In this document: piece after piece, positions 44,555 to 52,686 of the stretch | Position numbering within the stretch: the first letter of the stretch is position 1 | Layout: each line of letters begins with the position of its first letter | DNA from: Armatimonadota bacterium | GTDB lineage: Bacteria > Armatimonadota > UBA5829 > DSUL01 | NCBI GenBank assembly: GCA_020846715.1 | Contig: JADLDK010000051.1 | Span: 1 to 64,000 of the forward strand | DNA length: 64,000 nt | Direction of reading: 5' to 3' | The notes under the pieces: generated by a model | The model's database searches: none | The model's input: the letters and a program-made list of their open reading frames with translations, nothing else | Told to the model about the DNA's origin: nothing | Made by a program: the position numbers and the translations under genes

Positions 44555-45176
44555 CCCAGCGCCTGACGGGCGCCGATTGCCGCTCTTTTTCTCCTTCATC
44601 ACCCTGCTGTCACTGCTTTCCCGGTATTTTCACCAGTCTTTTCTTGAAAACGAGCAGACGTACGCCTGCCCGCCCGAATTGGCACGGGATTTGCACCATA
44701 GGACAGTAGAAAATCAGATTCCGAAGCACTTGCCTCCCGCTTGGCGGCTGGCGGCGTCTGGTGACAGGTACCGCGCAGCCGGGGCGAGGCGTTTGCAGAT
44801 GACAATTGCAGACGTGACGTTCAGTCGAGTTCGGAAATCAGAAACGTCCGATCTGAAAGATGGGATCGGCCAAGAGCCGGCAGCACTGCTGTAAATGCAG
44901 ATGTGCGCCCACTCCTGTTGGGGGAGTGTCAGGCTTCGAAGAATACCCGAGGCAATTTGAGTTGGGCAGCGACGCAACACAGCGCGGCTTTTGTGCGCGG
45001 TAGTTGGTCGCAAGTGGCAGAGGCGGGCGCTTTTCGTCTAGGGCGGAAACGTTCTGCTTTCTTTACCACGCTGCGCCGCTTACTTGAATCAGGCTCAGCC
45101 TGATCTCAGGTGAGGGTTACGGCGCCGGCTCAGTCGCATTGCACGTCAGCAAGACCGACCCAGGAGTAAAGATAGT
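44555..45176 (+). other. trmFO-PEP-CTERM intergenic region with long leader
   Basis: 622 bases. It contains a sigma-54 promoter (44679-44695) and a predicted 5' leader of about 470 nt. The leader holds several perfect short hairpins: CCGATC/GATCGG near 44850, CACTCC/GGAGTG near 44920, and ATCAGGCT-C-AGCCTGAT at 45088-45104. I could not match it to a riboswitch family. The 124 bases upstream of the promoter could hold enhancer sites. Confidence 0.65.
44679..44695 (+). promoter_or_regulatory. Sigma-54 (-24/-12) promoter
   Basis: TTGGCAC-GGGAT-TTGCA: GG at 44681-44682 and GC at 44693-44694 with exactly 10 nt between them, and the flanking bases also match the RpoN consensus. It points at the PEP-CTERM gene. 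In Zoogloea-type bacteria PEP-CTERM genes are known to be controlled by RpoN with PrsK/PrsR; this promoter fits that theme. Confidence 0.85.
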
Positions 45177-46007
45177 ATGAAAACAGGCAAATTGTGCTTG
45201 TGGACGGTAGCCCTGGCCGTTGTCACAGGCTTTATGTCGAGTCCGTCTCACGCGGAGCGGACTCTTCCAGGATCGTTCCTGAAATGGCGCGTCAGCAACT
45301 CCGCTGAGTTGGCCAAACAGATTGACGACTCTGCAGAAGTGGCCCGGCGCTATCAGGCCTTCTACAAGCAGGACCCTTCCGTGATTTCGGAACGCTTCCA
45401 GGGACTTCATGTGATGACGCTGTCGAAGCAGTTGACGACTCGCGTTCATTTCATCTCCAAGAGCGGCAAGATCAGCTCCAAGACCACAACTTTTCTCCCC
45501 GGAGCGCTGGTGTTTGCCGACGCCAACAACAAACCGGTGCTTGACTACAAGTGCGGGAATCCTATGAGCTCCGACCTTCCATCCGTGGAGAAGGTGATGT
45601 CAGAGAAGACTCCCGAAGTCAGCACTGACCTGCCAATGAGCGGGCAGGGCGCCGAGGTCCCTGTGGACGTCCAGATGACAGAAGTCGCATCCAGCACGGC
45701 TGTGCCAAACGCTGAACCGATCTTCACCGAAGTTCTGGCCCAGCCGACGGAAGTCTTTACCGGCGCCGCAACAGTTGGTCCCGCGACGGCGACTACCGCG
45801 ACGACGGCTGTTGAAGCCGCTCCGGTGGCCGTGGCGGCTGGTGGAGGTCCGGTTGGCCTTCTGGCTGCTGTCCCGCTGCTGTTCCTTGGAGGCGGTGGTG
45901 GTGGCGGTGGAGGCGGCCCTGTAGTGCCGGAGCCATCGACGATACTGACTCTTGGAGCAAGTCTGAGCGCCTTTGCAGGGCTGGCGATTCGAAGAAAGCG
46001 CCACTGA
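45177..46007 (+). CDS. PEP-CTERM sorting-domain surface protein
   Basis: 276 aa. A signal peptide is at residues 1-27 (WTVALAVVTGFMSSPSHA/E). Residues 28-130 form a soluble domain of unknown type. About 140-235 is a Thr/Val/Ala/Pro-rich stretch, then ten consecutive glycines. The C-terminus has the PEP-CTERM signal: VPEPSTI, a membrane helix (LTLGASLSAFAGLAI) and the basic end RRKRH. Such proteins are cut and sorted by an exosortase, usually in exopolysaccharide producers. No exosortase is in the window. A sigma-54 promoter lies upstream and a strong terminator downstream, so it is monocistronic. Confidence 0.9.
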   Translation: MKTGKLCLWTVALAVVTGFMSSPSHAERTLPGSFLKWRVSNSAELAKQIDDSAEVARRYQAFYKQDPSVISERFQGLHVMTLSKQLTTRVHFISKSGKISSKTTTFLPGALVFADANNKPVLDYKCGNPMSSDLPSVEKVMSEKTPEVSTDLPMSGQGAEVPVDVQMTEVASSTAVPNAEPIFTEVLAQPTEVFTGAATVGPATATTATTAVEAAPVAVAAGGGPVGLLAAVPLLFLGGGGGGGGGGPVVPEPSTILTLGASLSAFAGLAIRRKRH

Positions 46008-46104
46008 TCCAACTTACCACAACGGACGCTCCCCAAACAGGTTCGACCCGGTTTCTACCTCCACCAGAGGCCGGGTCGGACTCTGAAAGGTGTGGAAGCG
46101 TTGA

Positions 46105-46150
46105 GCGCAGACCAGAAGGGTGACGAGCTTCTGGTCTGCGCTTCTTTTTC
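46105..46150 (+). terminator. Strong intrinsic terminator of the PEP-CTERM gene
   Basis: GCGCAGACCAGAAG (46105-46118) pairs perfectly over 14 bp with 46128-46141 around a 9-nt loop, followed by TTCTTTTTC. No other plus-strand terminator in the window has as long a perfect stem. Confidence 0.9.
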
Positions 46151-46188
46151 GTTGAGGAAAGGCCCGGCATTGCGAGGCGGGGCAGCCA

Positions 46189-46218
46189 TTGCGAAGGCAC
46201 AGACCAGCATGGTATACT
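46189..46218 (+). promoter_or_regulatory. Probable promoter of the nusA-infB operon
   Basis: TTGCGA (46189-46194), 18 nt, TATACT (46213-46218). It lies directly after the PEP-CTERM terminator and directly before the leader hairpin of nusA. The -35 box is only a partial match. Confidence 0.55.
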
Positions 46219-46250
46219 CAACGGCGTAGAGGCTCGTTTCGCATGGATGA

Positions 46251-46276
46251 AGTGGGTTGAAAAACCCGCTTTTTTT
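46251..46276 (+). terminator. Attenuator-like intrinsic terminator in the nusA leader
   Basis: AGTGGGTT-GAAA-AACCCGCT, including one G-T pair, with seven T residues at the 3' side. It lies about 30 nt into the transcript from the promoter at 46189-46218 and 182 nt before the nusA start. NusA autoregulates its operon by affecting termination in other bacteria, which makes this an attractive control site. Confidence 0.75.
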
Positions 46277-46458
46277 GTTGCTGTGCTTGTAGTTACACAG
46301 GCTACAATGTCCATGCTATATTAGAGAGCTTTTTATCGTGGGTCGCTGACGGCGCCCCAATTATTAATTGAACAGCCGCCAACTTCGACCCGAGCGGATG
46401 ATCGCTGCGGGTCGTATTGTTAGTGGCATATATCGAGCGATTTCGGGAGACGCAAGCG

Positions 46459-47676
46459 GTGAACGAAGAGTTCCTGGACGCCCTCCGACAAATCGAAAAG
46501 GAAAAGGAAATCCCGTTCGAGGTGTTGATGGACACCATCGAGCAAGCGCTGGTGCACGCCTACAAGAAGCACTATGGCGCGATGGACGTTCGGGTTCGCG
46601 TTGACCACACGCCCAAGGGATTCAAAGTTTTCACTCAGAAAGATGTTGTCCAGGAGGTTGAGAACCCGGACATCGAGATCTCACTTGCCGAAGCGCGAGC
46701 TACCAATCCTGATGCGCTCGTCGGGGATACGGTTGAGTTTGAGGTGACTCCGGAGAACTTTGGGCGCATTGCCGCGCAGACAGCCAAGCAGGTTGTTGTT
46801 CAGCGCATCCGGGACGCTGAGCGCGAGCAGGTGTATGACGAGTTTGGCGATCGCATCGGCCAGGTAGTCACGGGAGTTGTCCAGCGCACTGAACAGCGAA
46901 ATGTGGTTATTGGTCTGGGCAAGGTGGAGGCTCTGCTTCCTCCACCGGAACAGGTTCCCACAGAGCCCTACAACTTCAATGATCGCCTGAAGGTCTATGT
47001 TCTGGAGGTTCGCCGAACCAATCGCGGTCCTCAGGTGTATGTTTCACGCACGCATCCCAATCTGATACGCGGCCTTTTTGAGTTGGAAGTGCCGGAAATT
47101 GCGGAGGGTATAGTCGAGATTCAGTCCGTCGCGCGCGAACCCGGACAGCGTTCAAAAATCGCCGTTTCGTCTTCAGATGAGCGGGTTGATCCGGTTGGCG
47201 CATGCGTAGGGCACAGAGGTACGCGCGTGCAGTCAGTTGTCACGGAGCTTTATGACGAGAAGGTAGATATCGTCAGATGGAGCCCGGACACGGCCAGGTT
47301 TATAGCGGAGTCCCTGAGCCCTGCCAAGCCTTCCAACGTCACGATAGACGAAGCCAATAAGACTGCCCTCGTTGTGATGCCGGACAATCAGCTTTCGCTG
47401 GCTATTGGCAAGAGCGGACAGAATGTACGATTGGCCGCCCGGCTGACCGGATGGCGCATAGACATTCGCAGTGAGTCTCAGGCAGACGAGCCCGGCGCCC
47501 CGGCGGATCGAGACGCCGCTCTTGACTCATCCGCCACAGCTTCCGAGGAGACCGCCCCACTCTCAGATGCCCCATCTGTTGCGGAAACAACTCAGATAGA
47601 GGCTGACTCCTCGACGGAGGCTGGTGTCGCTGTAAGCGACGGCGTTGAGGCCGCTGAAAATGAGGCGCAGGAATAG
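46459..47676 (+). CDS. nusA: Transcription termination/antitermination factor NusA
   Basis: 405 aa from GTG 46459, which has GGGAG 9 nt upstream; a TTG at 46417 would add 14 non-conserved residues. The N-terminal RNA polymerase-binding domain begins NEEFLDALRQIEKEKEIPFEVLMDTIEQAL. The S1 domain starts near GQVVTGVVQRTEQRNVVIGLG (residue 133), and two KH domains follow (EGIVEIQSVAREPGQRSKIAVSS; LSLAIGKSGQNVRLAARLTGWRIDI). The last 65 residues are an acidic Ala/Ser/Glu tail in place of the proteobacterial acidic repeats. It is the first gene of the operon; rimP is missing. Confidence 0.96.
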   Translation: MNEEFLDALRQIEKEKEIPFEVLMDTIEQALVHAYKKHYGAMDVRVRVDHTPKGFKVFTQKDVVQEVENPDIEISLAEARATNPDALVGDTVEFEVTPENFGRIAAQTAKQVVVQRIRDAEREQVYDEFGDRIGQVVTGVVQRTEQRNVVIGLGKVEALLPPPEQVPTEPYNFNDRLKVYVLEVRRTNRGPQVYVSRTHPNLIRGLFELEVPEIAEGIVEIQSVAREPGQRSKIAVSSSDERVDPVGACVGHRGTRVQSVVTELYDEKVDIVRWSPDTARFIAESLSPAKPSNVTIDEANKTALVVMPDNQLSLAIGKSGQNVRLAARLTGWRIDIRSESQADEPGAPADRDAALDSSATASEETAPLSDAPSVAETTQIEADSSTEAGVAVSDGVEAAENEAQE

Positions 47677-47705
47677 CGCGGGCGACTGGCGCGTTGCCTG
47701 TGGGA

Positions 47706-47729
47706 AACAGATTTTGAGTGAAATCTGTT
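47706..47729 (+). repeat. 9-bp perfect inverted repeat between nusA and ylxR
   Basis: AACAGATTT (47706-47714), TGAGTG, AAATCTGTT (47721-47729). It ends 7 nt before the ylxR GTG, where a ribosome binding site would be expected but is not seen. It may control ylxR translation as an RNA hairpin or bind a protein. Confidence 0.6.
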
Positions 47730-47736
47730 ATAAAGT

Positions 47737-48018
47737 GTGAAGACTGAGCAAACTGAGGAATCCGGGAGCCAGATCCGCAGTTGCGTGGGCTGCCGGCGAA
47801 AGGCGTCCAAGCGCGAGTTTGTCCGGATTGTTCGATCGCCCGACGGTGAGGTCTCTCTGGACTCTGGAGGCCGAGCTGCTGGGCGCGGCGCCTACGTATG
47901 CGCGAATGAAGTTTGTGTGAAGAAGGCCCTTCGAGGGTCAAGATTGACGAAGGCTCTTAGAGCCAGCGTAAATGAGTCCGTGCTTAACGATCTAATGAAA
48001 TCGGTCGCGTCCAGGTGA
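47737..48018 (+). CDS. ylxR: YlxR family RNA-binding protein (DUF448)
   Basis: 93 aa from GTG 47737. The family motif R-x-C-x-x-C is seen as IRSCVGCRRKASKREFVRIVR near residues 13-33, and GRGAYVCANEVCVKKAL near 49-65. YlxR (RnpM) binds the RNase P RNA and modulates its activity in Bacillus-type bacteria. It is located between nusA and infB, as in Firmicutes, Actinobacteria and related phyla. The L7Ae-like ylxQ gene that often follows is absent. Confidence 0.92.
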   Translation: MKTEQTEESGSQIRSCVGCRRKASKREFVRIVRSPDGEVSLDSGGRAAGRGAYVCANEVCVKKALRGSRLTKALRASVNESVLNDLMKSVASR

Positions 48019-48033
48019 ATATGCGAGCCCGTA

Positions 48034-48057
48034 AGACAGGTCATTGTGGACCTGTCT
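48034..48057 (+). repeat. 9-bp hairpin between ylxR and infB
   Basis: AGACAGGTC (48034-48042), ATTGTG, GACCTGTCT (48049-48057). It is perfect but lacks a U-tract; it lies 112 nt upstream of the infB start. It may slow or process the operon transcript. Confidence 0.5.
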
Positions 48058-48168
48058 GTGAGTGCGTGTACGCCGTGCGCATGGCTGTTGCTCGCCTCTG
48101 CGACAACTTGAGGGGCGACCAGATGTAGTCATCAGTTTCTATTGAATAGACGGAGGAGGTCGGCGGTA

Positions 48169-50082
48169 TTGAGTATCCGCGTTTCCGATTTAGCTAAGGA
48201 GTTGGGAGTCACATCATCCCAGTTGATTTCAGCGCTCCACGACCTGGGAGTCGAAGTCGCTGGCCCAACCAGTACAATAGACGAAGACACCGCCGAACTC
48301 GTCAGAGAGCTTCTGGCGTCCCAGTCTGCGGGCGTCACTGAAGTTCCTGAGAACGTCATTGTTCGCGACTTTGCGGACATTCTCGGTATTTCACCCTCAG
48401 ACGTGCAAAAAGCCCTGATTGAGATGGGCGTTCTTGCTTCCCTTACCCAGACAATTGCCTTCGAGCAGGCCGAGAAAGTGGCCGCAAAGCTCGGCAAAGA
48501 TATCCGCAAAGGCACGGGCCGCGCACCAACTCCCGCAAAACCGAAAGCCAAACCCAAAGCCGCGCCAAAGGGCGCTCGCGAGCGTCCGCCGGTTGTCACG
48601 GTGCTCGGACACGTGGACCACGGCAAGACATCTCTGCTTGATGCCATCCGAAACACGCGGGTAACGGCTGGTGAGTTCGGCGGCATAACCCAGCATATTG
48701 GCGCTTACCAGGTCATCAAGAACGACAAGCCTATCACTTTTATTGACACCCCCGGGCACGCTGCCTTTACCGCCATGAGAGCGCGTGGCGCGCAAGTGAC
48801 GGACATTGCCGTGCTTGTCGTAGCCGCAGACGACGGAATAATGCCGCAGACACGGGAGGCCATCGATCATGCCAGGGCCGCGGGTGTCCCGATTATCGTA
48901 GCGCTCAATAAGATTGACAGGCCCGATGCCAACCCCGAAAGGGTCAAACAGCAGCTTGCAGAGGTCGAGTTGATTCCCGAAGAATGGGGCGGCGACACCA
49001 TGGTGGTCCCCGTCTCAGCGACGGAAGGCACAGGGATTGACGATTTGCTGGAGAGGATTCAACTTCAGGCGGAAGTCCTGGAGCTTACGGCCGATCCTGC
49101 GGCCGATCCGGAAGGCGTCGTGATTGAGTCGCGGCTGGAACGAGGCCGGGGACCGGTGGCGACCCTGCTCGTGCAAAATGGAACGCTCAAGATTGGCGCA
49201 TCGGTGGTCGTAGGGTCCACCTACGGCAAAGTCAAAGCGATGATCGATGACAAGGGGCAGCGCGTTCAGAAAGCGGGGCCAGCCACACCAATAGAGCTTC
49301 TGGGACTCCAGGATGTTCCAAATGCGGGTGAGACACTCACTGCGGCCACAGACGACCGCCACGCTCGTCAGGCGGCGCAGGAACGCACAGACAGGGAGCG
49401 CGAAGAGCGTCTGGCTTCCAGCGCAAAGGTGAGTCTTGAGGATCTCTACCGCAAGTTGCGCGAGGGCGAAGTCAAGGAGCTTAACGTCGTCATCAAATCT
49501 GACGTGGACGGTTCCGCGGAGGCGATTCGCCAGTCGCTCGATGAGCTTTCAACAGATGAAGTCGCTGTGAAGGTGATTCGAAGCTCGGTTGGAAACGTCG
49601 CGGAGTCTGATGTGATGCTGGCCGCCGCGTCCAGCGCTATCGTCATCGGGTTCAATGTTCGTGTTGAGAAGGAAGCGATCGCGGCTGCAGAGCGGGAACG
49701 GGTCGAAGTACGCGAGTACAACATTATCTACGAGCTTCTCGACGACGTACGTAAGGCTATGGCTGGTCTGCTGGAGCCGGAGGAAAAAGAGGAGATCATC
49801 GGGCATGCCCAGGTGCGCCAGCTCTTCAAGACTCCGGGTGGCATGGTCGCCGGCAGCTATATGCAGGACGGGCGCATCACGCGCAATTCTCTTGTCCGCG
49901 TAATGCGCGATGGGAAGGTTGTGTTTTCAGGCGGAGTGGATTCGCTGCGGCGCTTCAAAGAGGATGTGCGCGAAGTCGTGTCCGGATTTGAATGCGGCAT
50001 CCAGGTTGACGGCTTCAACAGCATTCAGGAAAACGATATCATTGAAGCCTACGAGATTCAGCAGGTCGCGCGCACACTTTAA
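48169..50082 (+). CDS. infB: Translation initiation factor IF-2 (compact form)
   Basis: 637 aa from TTG 48169, with GGAGGAGGT 8 nt upstream; an earlier in-frame TTG at 48142 precedes this SD sequence and is unlikely. Two small IF2_N domains occupy residues 1-50 ([21 protein letters not shown]) and 60-115 ([23 protein letters not shown]). A short basic linker follows, then the G domain with GHVDHGKTS (147), DTPGHA and NKID. Domains II and C1/C2 complete the protein. The long N-terminal linker of many IF2 proteins is almost absent. It delivers fMet-tRNA to the 30S subunit. Confidence 0.97.
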   Translation: MSIRVSDLAKELGVTSSQLISALHDLGVEVAGPTSTIDEDTAELVRELLASQSAGVTEVPENVIVRDFADILGISPSDVQKALIEMGVLASLTQTIAFEQAEKVAAKLGKDIRKGTGRAPTPAKPKAKPKAAPKGARERPPVVTVLGHVDHGKTSLLDAIRNTRVTAGEFGGITQHIGAYQVIKNDKPITFIDTPGHAAFTAMRARGAQVTDIAVLVVAADDGIMPQTREAIDHARAAGVPIIVALNKIDRPDANPERVKQQLAEVELIPEEWGGDTMVVPVSATEGTGIDDLLERIQLQAEVLELTADPAADPEGVVIESRLERGRGPVATLLVQNGTLKIGASVVVGSTYGKVKAMIDDKGQRVQKAGPATPIELLGLQDVPNAGETLTAATDDRHARQAAQERTDREREERLASSAKVSLEDLYRKLREGEVKELNVVIKSDVDGSAEAIRQSLDELSTDEVAVKVIRSSVGNVAESDVMLAAASSAIVIGFNVRVEKEAIAAAERERVEVREYNIIYELLDDVRKAMAGLLEPEEKEEIIGHAQVRQLFKTPGGMVAGSYMQDGRITRNSLVRVMRDGKVVFSGGVDSLRRFKEDVREVVSGFECGIQVDGFNSIQENDIIEAYEIQQVARTL

Positions 50083-50115
50083 GCGCGTGACCGCCGGCTG
50101 AGGCTGAGGCAACCG

Positions 50116-50400
50116 ATGGTACACGTCGGCTTGCTGAGAGTGGAAGTAGCGCTGGGTGAAGGCAACAGCCTGAAAGACAAGCGCCACGTGATCAAAAGCA
50201 CGCTGGACACGGTCCGCGACAGATTCAACGTGTCCGCCGCCGAAGTTGGCTTTCTGGACAGCCTCAGACGCGCTGAAATGGCTTTCTCAATCGTCTGCAA
50301 CGACCGCGCCCGCGCCAACGCCATTCTGGACAAGGTGCTGGACCATATCGAGCGAGATCCCAGAATCTCTGTCACGGAAGCGGATATTGAGTTTTTGTAA
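50116..50400 (+). CDS. ylxP: YlxP family protein (DUF503)
   Basis: 94 aa from ATG 50116. DUF503 signature: GLLRVEVALGEGNSLKDKRHVIKSTLDTVRDRFNVSAAEVG, with LDSLRRAEMAFSIVCNDRARANAILDKVLDHIE. The protein is small with a ferredoxin-like fold and unknown function; the consistent placement between infB and rbfA suggests a role around ribosome assembly. It starts 34 nt after infB and ends 14 nt before rbfA. Confidence 0.92.
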   Translation: MVHVGLLRVEVALGEGNSLKDKRHVIKSTLDTVRDRFNVSAAEVGFLDSLRRAEMAFSIVCNDRARANAILDKVLDHIERDPRISVTEADIEFL

Positions 50401-50414
50401 AAGGAGTGTCTCTG

Positions 50415-50774
50415 ATGAGTCTGCGACAGGAGAGAATCAACAAGGTTCTGATCCAGCAGATCAGTGAGATCATTATGCGTATGAAAGATCCCCGGCTTGG
50501 GTTTCTGACAGTAACCGGAGCAAAGATCGCGCCGGATCTGCGTTCCGCCCGCATCGGCGTGAGTGTGCTGGGGGAAGCGGACGAACGGAAAGAAGCAGTA
50601 CGCGTACTAGAGATCGCCACCGGACACATCCGGCGGGAACTCGGCCGGAGCGCCCGGCTGAAGTCCACGCCAGCGCTGGAGTTCTATCTGGATGAAGGCG
50701 CCTTGAACAGCTTCCGCGTGCAGCAATTGCTCAAGGATATTGAGGACAAAGGCTCTGACACCGGAGACGTTTGA
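50415..50774 (+). CDS. rbfA: 30S ribosome-binding factor RbfA
   Basis: 119 aa from ATG 50415, which has AGGAG 8 nt upstream; a GTG at 50406 lies between the SD and this ATG. RbfA is a KH-like protein that matures the 16S rRNA 5' end. Family features: RQERINKVLIQQISEIIMRMKDPRLGFLTVTGAKIAPDLRSARIGVSVLG and the helical ALNSFRVQQLLKDIE. It overlaps nrnA by about 35 nt in the longest nrnA form. Confidence 0.94.
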   Translation: MSLRQERINKVLIQQISEIIMRMKDPRLGFLTVTGAKIAPDLRSARIGVSVLGEADERKEAVRVLEIATGHIRRELGRSARLKSTPALEFYLDEGALNSFRVQQLLKDIEDKGSDTGDV

Positions 50775-51723
50775 CGCAGTCTGGAGAATGATAGACGAGG
50801 CCTCCTCGATCATTCTTCTGATGCACTGGAATCCGGACGGTGACGCGCTTGGCAGCGGGCTGGGCCTGGCTCTGGCGCTCAGAGAGATGGGCAAGGACGC
50901 GCACATCGTGTCTTCGCAGGAGATGCCGAAGATATACGAGTTTCTGGAGCCTCAACGCGTCGTCGAGGGCTCTTCACCGTGGACTAACCCTGATCTGGTC
51001 ATCCTGCTGGACTGTGACCGGCCGGAGCGCGCCGGAGATATGGAGCCACTGGCCTCTGCTGCGCAAAAGACTCTGGTTATTGATCATCACCCCGCAACCT
51101 CAGACTTTGGCAGCTTTCGCCTCACAGACGTATCCGCGGCCGCAACGGCAGAGGTCATTTTCCACCTGCTCAAGTTCCGAAAAGCGCCTCTGACCTATTC
51201 GATCGCTGAAGCTCTGCTCACGGGACTGGTGACTGACACGGGGGGGTTTCGTTTTCGCAACACGCGGGCGCAGACTCTGGAAGCGGCCGCAGACCTGACC
51301 CGAGTCGGGCCTTCAGTGGCGGAGATCGTCGAAGCGGTATACGACACGCGCTCGATGAGCAGTCTCAAGCTGATGGCGCGCGCGCTCGAGTCACTCCAAC
51401 AAAGTCCCAGAGGCAGCGTAGCGTGGGCGACGCTTTCGCACAACGATTTCATTGAGACGCACGCGATACCGGAGGACACGGAAGGCTTTGTAAATCTCAT
51501 TCACACGCTCAAAGGAGCCCAAATAGCCGCTATCCTGCGCGAAGAACAACCTGGCAGAGTGCGCGTGAGCTTTCGATCAAAGGGGGAGGCGGTAGTGAAC
51601 GGGGCGGCGGAAGCGCTGGGCGGTGGAGGTCACGCGCGCGCCAGCGCATGTATCCTGGAGACGTCACTCCAGGAGGCTGAAGAGCGCGTGCTGGAAGAGC
51701 TGAAAAAGTGGACGGAGTTTTAA
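50740..51723 (+). CDS. nrnA: DHH-family bifunctional oligoribonuclease/PAP phosphatase NrnA-like
   Basis: 327 aa. The DHH domain (metal-binding) has MHWNPDGDALGSGLGLALAL near residue 28, ILLDCDRPERAG near 87 and IDHHPATSDF near 113; the C-terminal DHHA1 domain ends GGGGHARASAC near 295. NrnA degrades nano-RNAs and pAp. The start is uncertain: TTG 50740 lies within rbfA with poor SD spacing, and an ATG at 50788 is possible. Linkage of nrnA between rbfA and truB is usual in Firmicutes and neighbours. Confidence 0.93.
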   Translation: MRTKALTPETFDAVWRMIDEASSIILLMHWNPDGDALGSGLGLALALREMGKDAHIVSSQEMPKIYEFLEPQRVVEGSSPWTNPDLVILLDCDRPERAGDMEPLASAAQKTLVIDHHPATSDFGSFRLTDVSAAATAEVIFHLLKFRKAPLTYSIAEALLTGLVTDTGGFRFRNTRAQTLEAAADLTRVGPSVAEIVEAVYDTRSMSSLKLMARALESLQQSPRGSVAWATLSHNDFIETHAIPEDTEGFVNLIHTLKGAQIAAILREEQPGRVRVSFRSKGEAVVNGAAEALGGGGHARASACILETSLQEAEERVLEELKKWTEF

Positions 51724-52634
51724 TAGTCAACAAGCCCGCCGGATGCACCAGTCACGACGTTGTCGAGATTGTCCGCCGGCGCTTCGGAATACGCAGAGTC
51801 GGACACGCCGGCACGCTGGACCCACAGGCGGAGGGAGTTCTCGTTCTACTTTTGGGACGGGCGACGCGGCTGGCGGAATTCGTGTCCGGCCATCACAAGA
51901 AGTACATCGCCAGACTCTTGCTGGGCATATCCACTCAGACTCAGGATGCCGAGGGCAGCATTACCGCTGACCACAGTACCCAGCATGTGACAGAAGAGGA
52001 TCTGAGAGAAGCTGCCGGAGCGTTTCGCGGCCCCATCCTTCAGATTCCACCGATGTTCAGCGCAGTGAAGGTGGGTGGAAAGAGGCTGCACCGTCTGGCG
52101 AGGGCCGGGCAGACCGTCGAGCGCCAGCCGCGAAAGGTTACGGTATACAGTCTGATTGTCGAGGATTTTCAACCGGGCGAACACGCGCGGGCTACACTTT
52201 GCTGTGTGGTCTCCGCCGGTTGCTACATCCGCACGCTCTGCTCAGATATTGGCGATAAACTGGGTGTCGGCGGCTGTATGGAGAGTCTGTTACGGACAGC
52301 TTCGGGAACATTCGCGCTTGAAGACGCCGTACCCCTCTCCGCAATAGAGCGCGCCAGCAGTGACGAATTGAGACGCCAGCTCCTGCCCTCAACCGCAGCC
52401 GTCCAGGAGTTCCCGCGCATCGACGTGGACCTCTGCGACGCGGAAAAGTTTTGTCACGGCGGATTTCTGGAGAGAAGTGAGTGTGACGAAGGTCTGGTGC
52501 GAGTACACAGCCATACCGGCGAGCTGCTCGGTGTCGGACGCTTCGATGGAGAGAGTGCGAGCATCCGGCCGCTGAAAGTGCTGCGGGACGCTCCGAACGA
52601 CTCACACTCACAGACCATGCCAGATTCGGATTGA
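51708..52634 (+). CDS. truB: tRNA pseudouridine(55) synthase TruB
   Basis: 308 aa from GTG 51708, overlapping nrnA by 16 nt. Makes pseudouridine 55 in the T-loop of tRNAs. Catalytic region GHAGTLDPQAEGVLVLLLGRATRLAEF with Asp near residue 38; the N-terminus GVLIVNKPAGCTSHDVV is typical. Further blocks are FRGPILQIPPMFSAVKVGGKRLHRLARAG and VSAGCYIRTLCSDIGDKLGVGG. A C-terminal PUA-like domain follows (about 225-300). Confidence 0.96.
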   Translation: MDGVLIVNKPAGCTSHDVVEIVRRRFGIRRVGHAGTLDPQAEGVLVLLLGRATRLAEFVSGHHKKYIARLLLGISTQTQDAEGSITADHSTQHVTEEDLREAAGAFRGPILQIPPMFSAVKVGGKRLHRLARAGQTVERQPRKVTVYSLIVEDFQPGEHARATLCCVVSAGCYIRTLCSDIGDKLGVGGCMESLLRTASGTFALEDAVPLSAIERASSDELRRQLLPSTAAVQEFPRIDVDLCDAEKFCHGGFLERSECDEGLVRVHSHTGELLGVGRFDGESASIRPLKVLRDAPNDSHSQTMPDSD

Positions 52635-52686
52635 CTTGTCGCGTGAGTCTGCAATGGGCTGCTGGAGTCGAAGAGAAGGGCGGAGA

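Noticed and set aside
44700-45176. Cobalamin or other known riboswitch in the PEP-CTERM leader
   Set aside because: Searched by eye for the B12 box, GEMM core and other known motifs; none seen. Left as an unassigned leader.
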